64,000 nt of DNA from Vesta saturnalis (GCA_036346205.1 JARFJB010001910.1:5279001-5343000); one strand, 5' to 3'; shown: positions 1-11,088, counted from the stretch's first letter. The notes: generated by a model from the sequence alone, not told the origin. Made by a program: numbers and translations.

Positions 1-2232
1 ATTAAGTCTTTCTTCTTTTTTTCTGAGACCGGTAATCTTGAAATGTATTTCTTTTTCAAAGTTACCGATTCCCTGTTCTTGTTTCTCCCAAGCCTTTTTT
101 TTTCAGTAACGTCTATTTGTAAAAAGTTTTCATCTGATAAAAAGTACTTGTATTGGATTACAAACGGTTTTTGCTTTTCGAAACGTAACCATTTAATGTT
201 GAGCCAATTTACCTTTCCTTTATCCATGTTAACACAGGTGTTATTAATTATCTCATTAGCCAGAAGTTTCAAATCATAGAAATCGCTATATTTTAAGTTA
301 ATTACAAGGTATAGTCTGGGTTTTATTCGTGCTGTTGAAATCAGCAAGCACCATTCACAGGTTGAATAAATTTTTTGTGCCGTTTAGCCCTCTCAATTGT
401 CGCATGCATTGAATCTGCTTCTAGATAGGAATGTCCAGGTTCCATAAATTCTAAATCTATTGTGTGTAGATGATCAATATGATTTACTGCAAACAGTACT
501 GCGGCAGCCACAAATTTATTGCGGTTTTGGCCACCACAAGTATCGGAAAATGATGCAACATGCGATACAGTTTCAGGAAGAGAATAAAGGTATTTTAAAA
601 TGCACGTACCAATTTCAATACTACCCTTATGTCCATGCGTCTCGTCCCAAACATAGCAATATCCATCTCCATTTGAAGCGTCGTATATAGTAAAATTATA
701 GACGTTGAGTTTATGCTTGTAGAATATTTGGTTATCACCGGCATGTGGTACTGACAAAATGGATTGAAGATCAAATGATATGGAACGAAAACATATTCCT
801 TTTTCCTCAGCAGAACGTTTCTTATCATCTTCCTTCATTTGCGCTACCTCTTTTTCTCTTTGTTTGTGCTTTCTGTGATCTTCTTCTACTACAGTAGTTC
901 TATTTTTTGCATCCTTGTACGCATTACATTGAAAGCATTGGTCCTTTTTTGGTTGGTAGAAAGCCAATGATTGATCAAATTCATGAAAAATTTTTTGATA
1001 TACATACTGAGAAACAGGTTGTATGTTATTTTGATGACAAAAATCGTTCCTGTATAATCTAAACATAATTGAAATATTTAAGTCCGATGACAAATAACTT
1101 TTTAGAATCTCGCCGGCAATAATGTGACTCAACCCTTGGAAACAAATTAATGTGTTGTAACCAATGCTCTTGCATTAGGAGGGCGAGTGTCTATCCTTTT
1201 ATCATACCCAACAAATAGTCCAGTGATACTGACGCTCTTTGAGGTGGTCTCTACAACTCGGTGTGAAATAGCGAAAGTTGCACAGAAAAATTTTTGACAT
1301 ACACGTTGTCGTGTGCCATCGACATTCTTTAAATAGTATTGCCATGATGTCAATCGGTTTTTTGTTTTTGGTGAGGTTCGTTTTTTGACGCTGGTAATCT
1401 GCCAAATGATAATATTCTTGACATATTATTTCTCTTTGATTTTCCGCAATATTCTGTTGACATTCAAAGCGACACTTTGAACAGTCAACTTGTTTAGGTT
1501 GGTTCTTAGAAACTTTTTTACCAACGGATCTTTTCCAAACCTGCTTATTTGCTTTTTTGCTTCGGCGTCTGCGCTTAACTGTTTTTTCTATGTTTTCTTT
1601 TTCAGATTCCAAAACAGTTTTTCGTTTCAAACGATTTCTTTTTTTTAAATGACTTTCTTCATTGGACCCAGAATTTGAATCACTTTCTCCAGATGGCTCA
1701 TATGAGCTTGAGGAATCTGCATACGGATCACTTTGCTCACCTACGTCATTGGTAACATTTACATCACTATTAGATAACCCAGGCAAGTTTACAATACTTT
1801 TTAAAACAGGTTTCATTTTGTCCATTTTGGTTTCCGTATATTTGTCGTTATTTATCAGAACAGTATTCTTTGATACACCTGTAACTAACGAAATGTTTTC
1901 GGAACCATTAGATGTTTTAGTCATTATCATTCCACTTTCAGAAACCGACTGAGTATTGTTCATTTTAACAGGATTTTGTACATCAATATTTTTTATCACT
2001 TCTATTGAATTGCTGGATACAATAAGCTGATTAGAAATTATATTTATTTTTTTCTTTGGAACTTCCGCATTATTTTGAACAATTATCGGAACTAAAGTAT
2101 AATTTCAATATTTTAAGAAATCTATTAGTATACCTTATTTATAAAAATTTTACCTGCATGGCTGATAGTGGTAATTGTGTCTGCATTTTTGGCTAACACC
2201 ATACTGAGTATTTTGTTACCCCTTGACGTCAT
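1..2232 (-). pseudogene. DUF7869-type transposon-like protein, decayed, two exons
   Basis: A minus-strand protein can be followed across several frames. A small first exon (2154-2232, starting MTSRGNKIL) ends at a GTAAAA donor; a 62 nt intron (2092-2153) ends in TTTAG and restores the frame into a basic, serine-rich N-terminal part with a C..CR..C cluster near 1480-1440. The frame then shifts near 1360 in an A-run, again near 1110, and again near 345. The core carries FSDTCGGQNRNKF and LEADSMHATIE, and the C-terminal part (to the window edge) carries NWLNIKWLRFEKQKP-like sequence. These motifs match, from memory, the DUF7869 proteins abundant in insect genomes, thought to be transposon-derived with an RNase H-like acidic core. 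At least three indels in about 2 kb indicate true decay. The end lies outside the window. Confidence 0.75.
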
Positions 2233-2319
2233 TTTAAAACACACTTAAAGTAATTATTTTGCTTGAATACTGTAGGTAGTTATAAGTATAACAGCAACCT
2301 AACCTCTCTTTATTTATAA

Positions 2320-2532
2320 CACAAATGTGTTAAGTGCTAGGATATTGTACTTAACACATATGGTCTAGAAATCTGTAATTTAAAAGTAACAACCACAAAT
2401 GGCAGATGGCTATACAAGCTAAACTATTGTAGGTATCACTTAGCACATTTGTGTATATGAAAATTTAAATTTAGATGAGTGAGATAGCACACTTAACTCA
2501 ATTTAAAGGAAACTGCACTTAACACATTTGTG
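2320..2532. repeat. Short inverted-repeat element with 18 bp perfect ends
   Basis: CACAAATGTGTTAAGTGC at 2320-2337 is the exact reverse complement of 2515-2532. The interior contains further partial copies of the CACTTAACACATTT motif, for example near 2349 and 2437. This looks like a roughly 213 bp MITE or the ends of a decayed element directly upstream of the DUF7869-type gene. No clear target-site duplication is visible. Confidence 0.5.
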
Positions 2533-2578
2533 CGCTAAGCCATCGATATCATACATTGATTTCTGATTAATGACAAAT

Positions 2579-3010
2579 TCATTTTAAAAATTCATTTAAA
2601 CGTTTTAATGTCATTGTAAAGGTAACATCATCCAATATCACTCCTTTTTTTAAATATTCACTCTCCACATATTCACACACTTTCTTCGAGTTCTCGGCTG
2701 TAATTTTTTTCAATTCTTCATTGCCAATTGCTTAACACCTTCCATTTGAAATGTCACATTCCTCACTGCTATCCGATTTTTCAATGGGATTATATTCAGA
2801 GTGGTACAAAGGGAGACGAAGGACAGCATAACCATTTTCAACTAGTAGCTTGTCTAGAACGGTTTCTTCAGCAACACATTCTTGTAATTGGGATAATGGC
2901 ATTGTCATCGTTCCTTCTTTTTCTTTTTTCATAAATTGGTACACATTGTAAATAATTTGCCGCCCTTGGCTATGAATTACCTTTCGATTATTCATTTTCA
3001 AACCACGCAT
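2579..3010 (-). pseudogene. DDE transposase relic, N- and C-terminal parts fused
   Basis: Residues RQIIYNVYQFMKKEKEG at the start resemble the N-terminal helix-turn-helix lead of insect DDE_3-like transposases. After about 45 residues the reading jumps directly to VLRLPLYHSEYNPIE, which resembles the catalytic C-terminal block (usually LPPYHCxLNPIE). The frame then continues past one in-frame TAA at about 2732-2734 into EELKKITAENSKKVCEY and ends at 2579. The middle third of the transposase, with the first acidic residues, is missing, so this is an internally deleted copy. Family assignment rests on these motifs only. Confidence 0.6.
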
Positions 3011-3288
3011 GTCAATATAAACAAAAAGATCATTAAACGCTCATTTAAACAGTTTTTACTCTTTAAACTGTACATTATTCTCATAACCAAATTGAGGTTA
3101 AAAAGCAAAATTTGTTTTAAACATTACTTTTAGTATATAAAAGCACTTACAAAACTTTAATTTGACGAGTAAATACCATGTATTGGTTTAATATACCAGA
3201 AATACGCCTTGGAAATCGAGAAAATCTGTAATATCAATTAAAAATAATAAATGATAATTTTTAACCAAATTTTTACATACCTTATAAC

Positions 3289-3362
3289 ATTATTATAAGT
3301 TTTTGTTATGAACGAATAAGTTATTATGAACTTATTCGTTCATAACAAAAACTTATAATAAT
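3289..3362. repeat. 34 bp perfect inverted repeat (hairpin)
   Basis: The arm at 3289-3322 is exactly complementary to 3329-3362, with a 6 nt loop (ATTATG). A perfect 34 bp stem suggests a recent foldback, a MITE core or a recombination scar. It lies about 160 bp from the tRNA-like gene. Confidence 0.85.
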
Positions 3363-3519
3363 TTAATATTAGTTAAGTTGCTTTGGTATGTGTGAATCCT
3401 TGCGATATTGCAGGCTCACATTCCATTAATATAAGTAATTTGATTGTAATCTCATAATATTTAGAATTTACATCAGTTCTACATACATAAAGACAAAATT
3501 TACATCGATTGGGGCTTGA

Positions 3520-3593
3520 ACCTTGGTGGCGCAGTTGGTTAGCGCGGTACTCTAGCAAAGTACAGGTCGTAGGTTCAAATCCTACTCGAGGTA
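3520..3593 (+). tRNA. tRNA-like gene, anticodon AGC (Ala by anticodon)
   Basis: A full cloverleaf folds. Acceptor 3520-3526 pairs with 3586-3592 (two G-U pairs); D stem GCGC/GCGC (3529-3532/3542-3545); anticodon stem GTACT/AGTAC with loop CTAGCAA, anticodon AGC at 3554-3556; T stem GTAGG/CCTAC with loop TTCAAAT, giving a good B box. A T-run follows at 3597, as for Pol III termination. The acceptor has C3-G70 rather than the G3-U70 pair that alanyl-tRNA synthetase normally requires, so it may be a tRNA pseudogene, a tRNA of altered identity or a SINE head. Confidence 0.6.
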
Positions 3594-3919
3594 AAATTTT
3601 TATTTATGTATTTAATAAAATTCATAATAATTTTTAATACCTTATAACAATGTCCCTTTAGTCTTAAGAAAGACTAAATTACAATTACGTCTACATAATA
3701 AGCAATTCGTCATTCACCAAAGTTTTTGTCATTTATGGTAGTATTTATTTTAATATCTGCATTACGTCACTGGGTATAGCACAATTTTCATTTTAAGGAT
3801 GCGGAACAGTAGTACTGTTCTAGGAGCGGCCGGTCAAACAATGATGATCGCACTGTAGTAATTTTTCTGCAATTTTGCAAGGTAGTGGGTAGATGGACGA
3901 GTGTGATCATCTATATAAA
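3594..3919. other. No gene seen
   Basis: AT-rich spacer between the tRNA-like gene and the left end of the piggyBac-like element. No reading frame, repeat or family resemblance was recognised. Confidence 0.5.
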
Positions 3920-4259
3920 CCCTTCAGAACGGGCGCACCTTTAATTGACATGAGTGCGGGGTCTCATAGACTTAAACAAAACAATGCATATAAAGGTATT
4001 GAAAAACATTACTGCTGGTCTGACTTATAATAAGCTAGAAAGAAACCCAATAAGCATTATATGAGTGTGAGAGAGACATAACTTTACCGATGTTGCGACT
4101 TGTACATATTTGCATGTAGGCACAAAATATGAACTACTTAGGTCTCCTAGCTTCAACATTTCTAACGAAACCAAAGCAATTAAGATGATGTTGAAAAGTC
4201 GCGTGTTCTTTGAAACTATTAAGTAAATACTTTACACATAAACATTATTTGATAATAAA

Positions 4260-4719
4260 GGGTGAGTCAAAAAGCGCGTCGGTTTTAATTATAACGAAAA
4301 ACAAAGTTTATTTAAAAAAAATCATTTACAAAAGACATAAAGCTGTTAATCAAACCTTCCTAATTTAGGAATGGAAAATCACATCGGGCATATGTCCCCC
4401 TCTATTTTGCTGGCATGCCAAAACTCTCTTCCTGAAATTGTTGATTTATTGACACTATCACGAACTACAGCAATGTTTTCAACAGACCGGCCAGATCTAG
4501 GACGACCATAATTTTTAATGTTGAGTGTTGATCCTGTTTCAATACACTTTGTCATAAGTCTGCGCACTGTTGATTCATTCGGAGCTTCATTACGCCCGAA
4601 AATCGCACGAAGTCGTCGGACAGTTTCTGCAAAACTTACTCCGATTTGATAAAACGTTTTCGCGCATCAAACAACAAAATGGCGAGCGATTCAAAACCGG
4701 CGCGCTTTTTGAATCACTC
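4260..4719 (-). mobile_element. Internally deleted mariner-like element with HTH remnant
   Basis: The ends match as inverted repeats: GTCAAAAAGCGCGTCGG near 4266 against the complement of CCGGCGCGCTTTTTGAATC near 4698. Between them, on the minus strand, a broken frame reads AETVRRLRAIFGRNEAPNES then RRLMTKCIETGSTLNIKN and GRPRSGRSVENIAVVRDSV. This is the N-terminal helix-turn-helix typical of insect mariner-like transposases annotated with DUF4817. The catalytic domain is absent, so the copy is non-autonomous. Confidence 0.7.
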
Positions 4720-4929
4720 TTTACTTCAAATATCGAAGTTTATTGTAATTACGAATTTATGACATGGTTCGATTACTACTCGTAACAAGAACCAAAAAAA
4801 AATTTACGAGAGCTACAAACAAGAACATTGACATTTACATTGATGGTATAACTTAAGTTTAAGGTTTAACTTTAGCATTATAATTCTTATTGAAAAATGA
4901 ACAGAGTACGCTTTTTTCAAAACTCTACT

Positions 4930-6005
4930 TTATAAGATTTTCGAAATGACCCCCACCTTGCGCAAGTAACCCAATCTGTGATAAAATTTAGTTCGGGTGT
5001 TTTCTAACATTTCTTGGGTGATGCTTTAAAGAGTCTGTAATTTTGACACGAAGTTCGTCCAAATTGTTAGTACGTTCATGTTTATGCCCATAAATTTGCT
5101 GGGATACGTATCCCCAAACAAAAAATTTGTTCGGTGCGATATCACGTGAGCTAGGAGGAGATTTAATAGTACCTTTTCCACTAATAACACGATTAGGGAA
5201 CGTAGTTTCCAAAAACTGTTGAACTCTTATTGCAATATGAGCAGGACAGCCATCTTTTTGATACCAAATGTCATCAAAATTTATAATGAGGCGTTGAACA
5301 GCTGGAACTATCTGGTTTCTCAACAGTTCTAAATATTTGTTCGCATTCAAGTTTCCGTTGATAAAGAATGGACCAATTATGGAATTGCCTCAAAATCCTG
5401 CCCACACATTAACTTTTTGGAGATGTTGTATCCGGTAAGGAATACTAATGTGTTTGTTTTCCCGAGAGTAACCAACAGCGACAGACGGATTGTGATGAAA
5501 GAACACTCGTCGGTAAACAAAATATATTCAATAAATCTTTCGTTTTCATTAGCCTGATTCATCATACAAAATTCCATACGCGTCTGATGATCTTCTCGAA
5601 AAATTTCTTGTGTAATTTGCAACTTATAGCAGCGGTATTTATTCCTTTTCAAGATATTGCGAACTGTGCTTGGTTCAATATTCATTTCTTCAGCAATTTT
5701 TTAACTATTGCACGGGAAATTAGTTTCTGCTAAACTACACACTGTAATTTCTTGGAGTTCGCGCTATTGGTTTAAGTTACGACCAGGATGCTCACCATCG
5801 TTACCATCAATGTGACAAATTTACAAACAGTACGCATAATCGTACTTTGTGATGGAATTGGCCTGTTTTCAAAGGAAAAAGCAAACCTGCCCATTATCTC
5901 TTGTGCAGTGCTTCCTGAATAATACCACTTAATAATCCGTTTTTTCTTCGTCAGTGGAATACATGAGTATTGTGTCGGACTTGCAATTCTCGTTGACAGT
6001 AGCAA
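4930..6005 (-). pseudogene. Tc1/mariner-like transposase pseudogene (DDx36D)
   Basis: Minus-strand frames read, in order, an N-terminal HTH (KKKRIIKWYYSGSTAQEIM), a second HTH part (STVRNILKRNKYRCYKLQ), the first catalytic block FTDECSF, the second block YQKDGCPAH and the third block RDIAPNKFFVWGY, then a C-terminal GGGHFENL-like tail near 4950. The second and third aspartates are separated by 36 residues. Stops and frame changes at about 5772-5685 and 5377-5350, and near 4985, show decay. It is nested in the piggyBac-like element. Confidence 0.8.
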
Positions 6006-6402
6006 TTAAATGTGTCATTGATACTATAATACCCTACTCAAAAGACGCATGTATGGCATCAGCGCTTTTAGATTGTTATATATTCTATCTCACTTAACAT
6101 GTGAATTGATTGTACTGTCTTTGTTTTACTTATTATAAGTCAGACCCGCGATAATATTTTTCCATACCTGTATGCATAAAAAACATTGTTAAAAACGTAA
6201 ACATATTATATAGTACATCTTTATTGGTACAATAAACGTTAAACAATTTCGCACAACAAATCAACAAGCCTAAATTCATCGTTATTCCGATAATATACGA
6301 ATAAAAATACCAAAATTATAAAAATTCATAGAAGAGCATTTTACAAGAATTCCTTTACATGTTTTTGTATAAAACACTTAAGGAAATATTCATTATTTAA
6401 GC

Positions 6403-7908
6403 TTACTCCATTTTGGAGTCTTCAGTGCACTGACTCCACCAAGCCACCAAGTGATTCAAACAAACAAGTTTATTACATTTTTGGCAGAAGTGACATCTTC
6501 TTTTTGTCCCTGGAGAAATTACCCGGCTTTATCTTAAGCCGGATGTACCGGCTACATCTTGCCTTCTGCCTCTAACAGCTGGAGATATTCAATGCAAGAG
6601 AACGCCGTTCGAGATATTCACGAGTTAGTGTCAGTGCCATCTTCTAGTATTTCTGGCGACGGTATGGGTTGCCCCTAGCTTGTCTAGATTATCTACTCCT
6701 CCTTTAGTATGAGTGTAGAATGTAATTATCTCTGGTTTTCTAGCTTCTTCTGTAGATTTGTCAATGCTATCATGGTGGTGAAGACTAGATGTAACGATGC
6801 AATTTTTATGTTTTTTTGGTGTATGCGATACTGTTGTATTATTCTTCTGAAATCCAAACATGGATGAATGTATAGGTCGAAGTCTTGTATTTATAAACTC
6901 TTATTTTTCTTGATGGTACCACCATAGGTTATTTTATGATCATCAAGTAATTTGTTTACAAGGATTATGCTTGCAAACCAATTATCGCAAGACAAATTTC
7001 TATTTGTTCCAGATATTGGCTCTATAAATCTTAAAACTATGTTGTAGGGATCATTATTTCTTTAAATGGGCCTTCAGGCTGTTGCCCAACACAAATCTCT
7101 TGATTTAAGGCATATGATGTCGCTGAATCCACTAATGCAAAGATTTTAATTCCATAGCGATTGGGTTTGTTCGGAATGTATTGGATAAATGAACACCTAT
7201 CTCTGAACGCCCCCAATTTTTTATCTATTGTTGTGTTCGCCCCAACTGTTACAATTAAAGACGAAAGTATCAAATAGATTTCTTATTGGTGCTAATTGAT
7301 CGGTCTCTTTTCTTTCATCTCTTGTTGAAACATTATCAAACCGTATACATCTTAGTAAAAAGTGGAACCGATCACGATACATGACTAACCAGAATCTCTC
7401 AATCCCCAGTCCATCTCTTTTCCATAACTCCTTAGTATTTAGGCGACTACTTTTTAGAAGTCCTGCTAAATACAAAATCCCGAGAAATGCTTTGATTTCA
7501 CAAATATCTGTTGGTTTGACCCTTCGTTTCTTATGAAATTTTCAACGATTGTAGAAATATAATGGTTCGTGTTTTCCACTATGGTGTTCAGTATTTCTTC
7601 AGTAATGTAACGCAGTTTGTGCATTTTTTGCATATTCTTTCACACCTGGCAAACGAACTATAATATTTTCCCTTCTGGTTTTTACTGTTTTACTAGGACA
7701 ATGCTTCATCCAACGAGTGCCATCTTTACCAAAAAATGTAGCTACTCTTGGAATCTTCCTTTTGGAGCTATCATCTTCATCGTTTTGATTCTCGTAATTC
7801 TATCACTTCCTGTCCAGAGGCAGTTTCATTTTCCGCGTCATCAAATTCTTGATCTTCTGATTCTTCACAAAGTCAGAAAAACTTTTTATGTTCTTCTTCA
7901 TAGCTCAT
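6403..7908 (-). pseudogene. piggyBac-like transposase pseudogene
   Basis: Reading down from an ATG at 7908: an acidic N-terminus (MSYEEEHKKFF, then an in-frame stop), FGKDGTRWMKHCPSKTVKTR, an RFHFLLRCIRFDNVSTR block, TIDKKLGAFRDRCSFIQYIP, NKPNRYGIKIFALVDS, a WFAS block, KKPEIITFYTHTKGGVD-like sequence and VARNTRRW, ending in a Cys/His-rich tail (RRCHFCQKCNKLVCLNH) with stop at 6403-6405. These are the successive conserved blocks of DDE_Tnp_1_7 (piggyBac) transposases, and the cysteine-rich tail is the usual C-terminal zinc finger. At least four frame breaks make it non-functional. Confidence 0.85.
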
Positions 7909-8254
7909 CTTCTGGAAAAGAATTATTAAGTCATAAGTTGTAATTCATTATTGCGCTCTAGCTAATAAATTGATTTAAAATAAAATATAAAACAAATAAC
8001 ATCAACTTACCAAAAAATATGTGTATATGTCGTATCCGAAAAAAGTAACACGAGATGGGGCGCTGGGTCTCATAGACTTTTCACTCGATAATTTCTTAAA
8101 GAAAAGACACCTACTCACGATACTTGTTGCACCAGTACTAAAGCCTAAGTTAGGAAGATAGATGGACGCTTGACCTGCCACGAAGATTAACCGAAAAACG
8201 CCGAAGAGGTTTTGTGTCGCCGAGTCTCACAGACCCGGCGCCCGTGCTGAAGGG

Positions 8255-8770
8255 TTGAAAAAGGTAAAATACGAACTGATGTATCTATCTGGACATTGAC
8301 TATTTATTGAAAACTAAAATTTGAAACCATTTGAGTGAATCGGTTCGAACAACTTTACGATCTGCTATAATTTGAGTCGAATTTGTAAAAACCTCCCTAG
8401 CTTTGATATGTAAGAGGAAGGAGGATCTTACCTAATATATACGTAATTCAATAATTCGAATCTATAGTCGCATAACTTTTATTATCATTCACCAAGCTCA
8501 ATCCCGCATCTAACAGGATTGTACTGCTCTTGGCTTGGCTACTAAAATTATAAAGAAAACACAAGGAGCACCTCTGACTATGCCAACCTCAACTCATACT
8601 TTTAAAGTTATTATATAATTCTAAGGCCAATCAGCTATTGTACGCAATAGCTGTGTTTTCCCTGTCTGGAGAACATTGTCTATGAATCTTAAGATATTCC
8701 CACGCTAGGTCCTTCTACCCCCAATTACGTATGCACCAAAGACTAAACCACCCTCATAGGAAGAGGGTTT
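8255..8770. other. No gene seen
   Basis: AT-rich spacer right of the piggyBac-like element. No coding resemblance, palindrome or tandem structure was recognised. Confidence 0.4.
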
Positions 8771-9262
8771 GCAGAAGTCTTCATCAGGCCGAAGCACAAG
8801 CTTTAAGTCCGAATACGTAACTCCAATAAATTAATGGGGAACTTCTAACGTTGAGGAAGGGCCCAGATTACGTAATCCTCGTGCATAAATGATGGGTGCC
8901 CAAGGCTCTCCTATAAAGACTGACCACGTATCCTCATGTGCATAAAGCATCCTCTTCAAGGACAAAGGTCTGCAAGGGTCTTCCAACGACAGACCAATGC
9001 TATATGCTACATGGCATGAATACTGACCCTGTTCCTAAACGCAACTCCAATGGAATAAAGCAGGCCTTCTAACGTCGATCGACACGCCCAGCAAGTACTT
9101 AACAAGATTAGGTATCCAGACCAAATACCTATCCCCCCATGCAATACAGAGGTCTTCCAACGACAGACCAAGGCCACATGTTACATGCCATGGATACTGA
9201 CCACATGCCTGAACATAACCCGCACAAGATACAGGAGGCCTTCTAACGTCAGTCCGGTTCTA
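8771..9262. repeat. Degenerate tandem repeat, period about 174-200 bp
   Basis: GGTCTTCCAACGACAGACCA occurs at 8977 and again at 9151 (spacing 174), each followed by similar text through TACATG.CATG.ATACTGACC and, about 90 bp later, by CCTTCTAACGTC (9067 and 9240). A weaker third copy starts near 8776 with a CTTCTAACGTT match near 8845. The block is noticeably less AT-rich than its surroundings and has no long frame. It may be a satellite fragment. Confidence 0.6.
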
Positions 9263-9951
9263 ATCATTGCTAATAGTTGCGGGACCGGCAGTATTAAAAA
9301 CTGGCCATACGAACTCACATTAATTACCGCGCAACGCCACATCGTGCGCATCAAGCAATCATAGATACAAAACCGTAACATCTAACATTCGCACGCTTCT
9401 TAGTAAACATTAACGTAACACTACTGTAAGATACCTTTACCATATCATGTAATTATACATCATATCGTTAATACCAGCAATTATTGTCGTACTCACGCAC
9501 GCAATTTCATTACACTAAATGTAGGTGCCAATAAATAATGCATGAGAAATGATTACTCTATTCGTATAATAATAATGCAAGTTGGATATGCTCACCTTTA
9601 ACGCACAAAATAAAAGAGAATTATTCACACAAAAATTCAATTGCATAGTGAACATCTCTTTAACTCAATATTAGTAATTGGTAATATCGATATCGCTATC
9701 GACCGTCTCTTAGGTCGTAGACCGTCATTTTTCCTCTGTATTTATCATGCGTAACATTTTTATGAGGTCCTTATTTTGATTATACATCGAACACGACATA
9801 AAAATAGGAACAGGCTGGAAAAGCATGACACGTTAGACCAACGCACGCAACTCTCGGTAAACACAATAATGGAACTTCTGGCAATATGCATTAGAACTAC
9901 ATATTTTCAAGTAGAAGAAAAATTCTACCAACAAGAGTTTGAGATGGCGTG

Positions 9952-9956
<5 letters not shown>
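9263..9956. other. No gene seen
   Basis: Mixed AT-rich sequence between the degenerate tandem repeat and the first (TA)n array. Nothing was recognised on either strand. Confidence 0.4.

Positions 9957-10011
<55 letters not shown>
9957..10011. repeat. (TA)n microsatellite
   Basis: About 27 uninterrupted TA units, ending 8 nt before the palindromic element at 10,020. Confidence 0.95.
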
Positions 10012-10013
<2 letters not shown>

Positions 10014-10019
10014 TACACA

Positions 10020-10753
10020 CAGTGCGGTCATTTAATACGGAAACTTGGAAATATTAATTTCTGTGATATTTTTCCGAAAAAGTCCTAAGACCCGTCGATT
10101 TTTATTTTTTGTTGGGCACATTTTAGCATAAAAAAATTTTACCAAAAACTCAAGATGGCGGCCACGCGCTATTTTGTAAAAAAAATTTTAATGGAAAAGG
10201 GGGTCATGTGGCACATCGTTGGAAAGCTTTTAACAATGGGAATTCAAATCCCAAATTTTAAGACAATCGATTAACATATAACAAAATAGCGACCTTTTCA
10301 ATGCGTCACTTTTTTCCTTTCTGGAACGCATAACAAATTTAAAAAAAACACTTTCGAATTTCAAGAAAGCAAATTTTATTTCTGTAACAAAGTAATCAGA
10401 AGTACGATAAGTCAGTTAATGATCACCAGTGATCTTCAAACTGTTTGCCAAATTTGATATGGGTTCCAGAAAGGAAAAAAGTGACACATTGAAAAGGTCG
10501 CCATTTTGATATACCTTAATCGATTGTTTTAAAATTTGGGATTTGAATTCCCATTGTTGAGAGCTTTCCAACGATGTGCCATTTAATTTTTTTTAACAAA
10601 ATGACGCGTGGCCGCCATCTTGAGTTTTTGGTAAAAAATTTTTGTGCTAAAATGTGCCCAACAAAAAATAAAAATCGACGGGTCTTAGGATTTTTTCGAA
10701 AAATTATCACAGAAATTAATATTTCCGAGTCTCCATATTAAATGACCGCACTG
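10020..10753. mobile_element. Palindromic MITE-like element with 300 bp inverted arms
   Basis: The element begins CAGTGCGGTCATTTAAT and ends with its reverse complement ATTAAATGACCGCACTG, followed by TA. The arms (about 10,020-10,332 and 10,457-10,753) match for most of their length, including the CAAGATGGCGGCCACGCG block; about 125 bp in the middle is unpaired. No transposase is encoded. The CAG...CTG ends beside TA suit a Tc1/mariner-type TA target. Its transcript would fold into a hairpin of about 300 bp. Confidence 0.85.
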
Positions 10754-10779
10754 TATATATATGGAAGACTTTGAAGACC

Positions 10780-10985
10780 AAGCGGTATCCGAATTCACTT
10801 TCGTAGTTTGGCAACACGGAAGCATAAGCTAGATGAATTCCTAGATCATCTAAATAGCCGCGCACCCTCCATAAAATTCACAATGGAATTTGAGTCGGAA
10901 CAAAAACTACCATTCCTGGATGTACTTGTACACAAGAAAACAATATTCTGGAAATGAAACCCATATGGATTCCAATAATGCGGTA
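10780..10985 (+). pseudogene. Penelope-like reverse transcriptase fragment
   Basis: The text reads TFVVWQHGS, then after a shift of frame KLDEFLDHLNSRAPSIKF, TMEFESEQKLPFLDVLVHKK and a degenerate THMDSNN. This order (YVDDTFVVW.HG, then a helical stretch with KFTMEFE, then LPFLDVL) is the palm-to-thumb end of a reverse transcriptase family known from insect Penelope-like elements. The start is cut off by the palindromic element at 10,020-10,753, so only about 70 residues remain. Other non-LTR families share part of the pattern. Confidence 0.6.
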
Positions 10986-11088
10986 AAGATGTCAGACTGG
11001 TACGTGACAGGTACCAAGTTCGAATCTGAGAGTACTCAAGTGCTTGGGAAAAAATCATAACATATTAATTTGACTCAAGTGCGAAAAC

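Larger units (their letters stand above)
3984..6177. mobile_element. Nested inverted-repeat unit carrying two mariner-like relics
   Basis: GGTCTGACTTATAATAAG at 4017-4034 is exactly inverted at 6129-6146, and weaker matching extends outward to ATGCATA at 3984-3990 and 6171-6177, giving imperfect arms of about 50 bp. The unit begins just inside the left piggyBac-like end and contains the mariner-like relics at 4260-4719 and 4930-6005. It may be an independent insertion into the piggyBac-like element, or a composite. Confidence 0.5.
3920..8254 (-). mobile_element. piggyBac-like element with nested insertions
   Basis: The left end CCCTTCAGAACGGGCGC (3920-3936) is mirrored by the right end, whose reverse complement reads CCCTTCAGCACGGGCGCC (to 8254). 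Subterminal GGGTCTCATAGACTT-type motifs occur at about 3957 and, in related forms, at 8066 and 8222. The flanks TAAA and TTGAA could be a decayed TTAA target. The transposase relic is at 6403-7908 and a second inverted-repeat unit (3984-6177) sits inside the left portion. Ends starting CCC and a TTAA-like flank fit piggyBac elements. Confidence 0.6.

Noticed and set aside
6000..6080. CTCAAAAGACGC near 6,045 as a terminal inverted repeat partner of the end at 4,260
   Set aside because: The match is in direct, not inverted, orientation and is short; a better inverted partner lies at 4,693-4,719.
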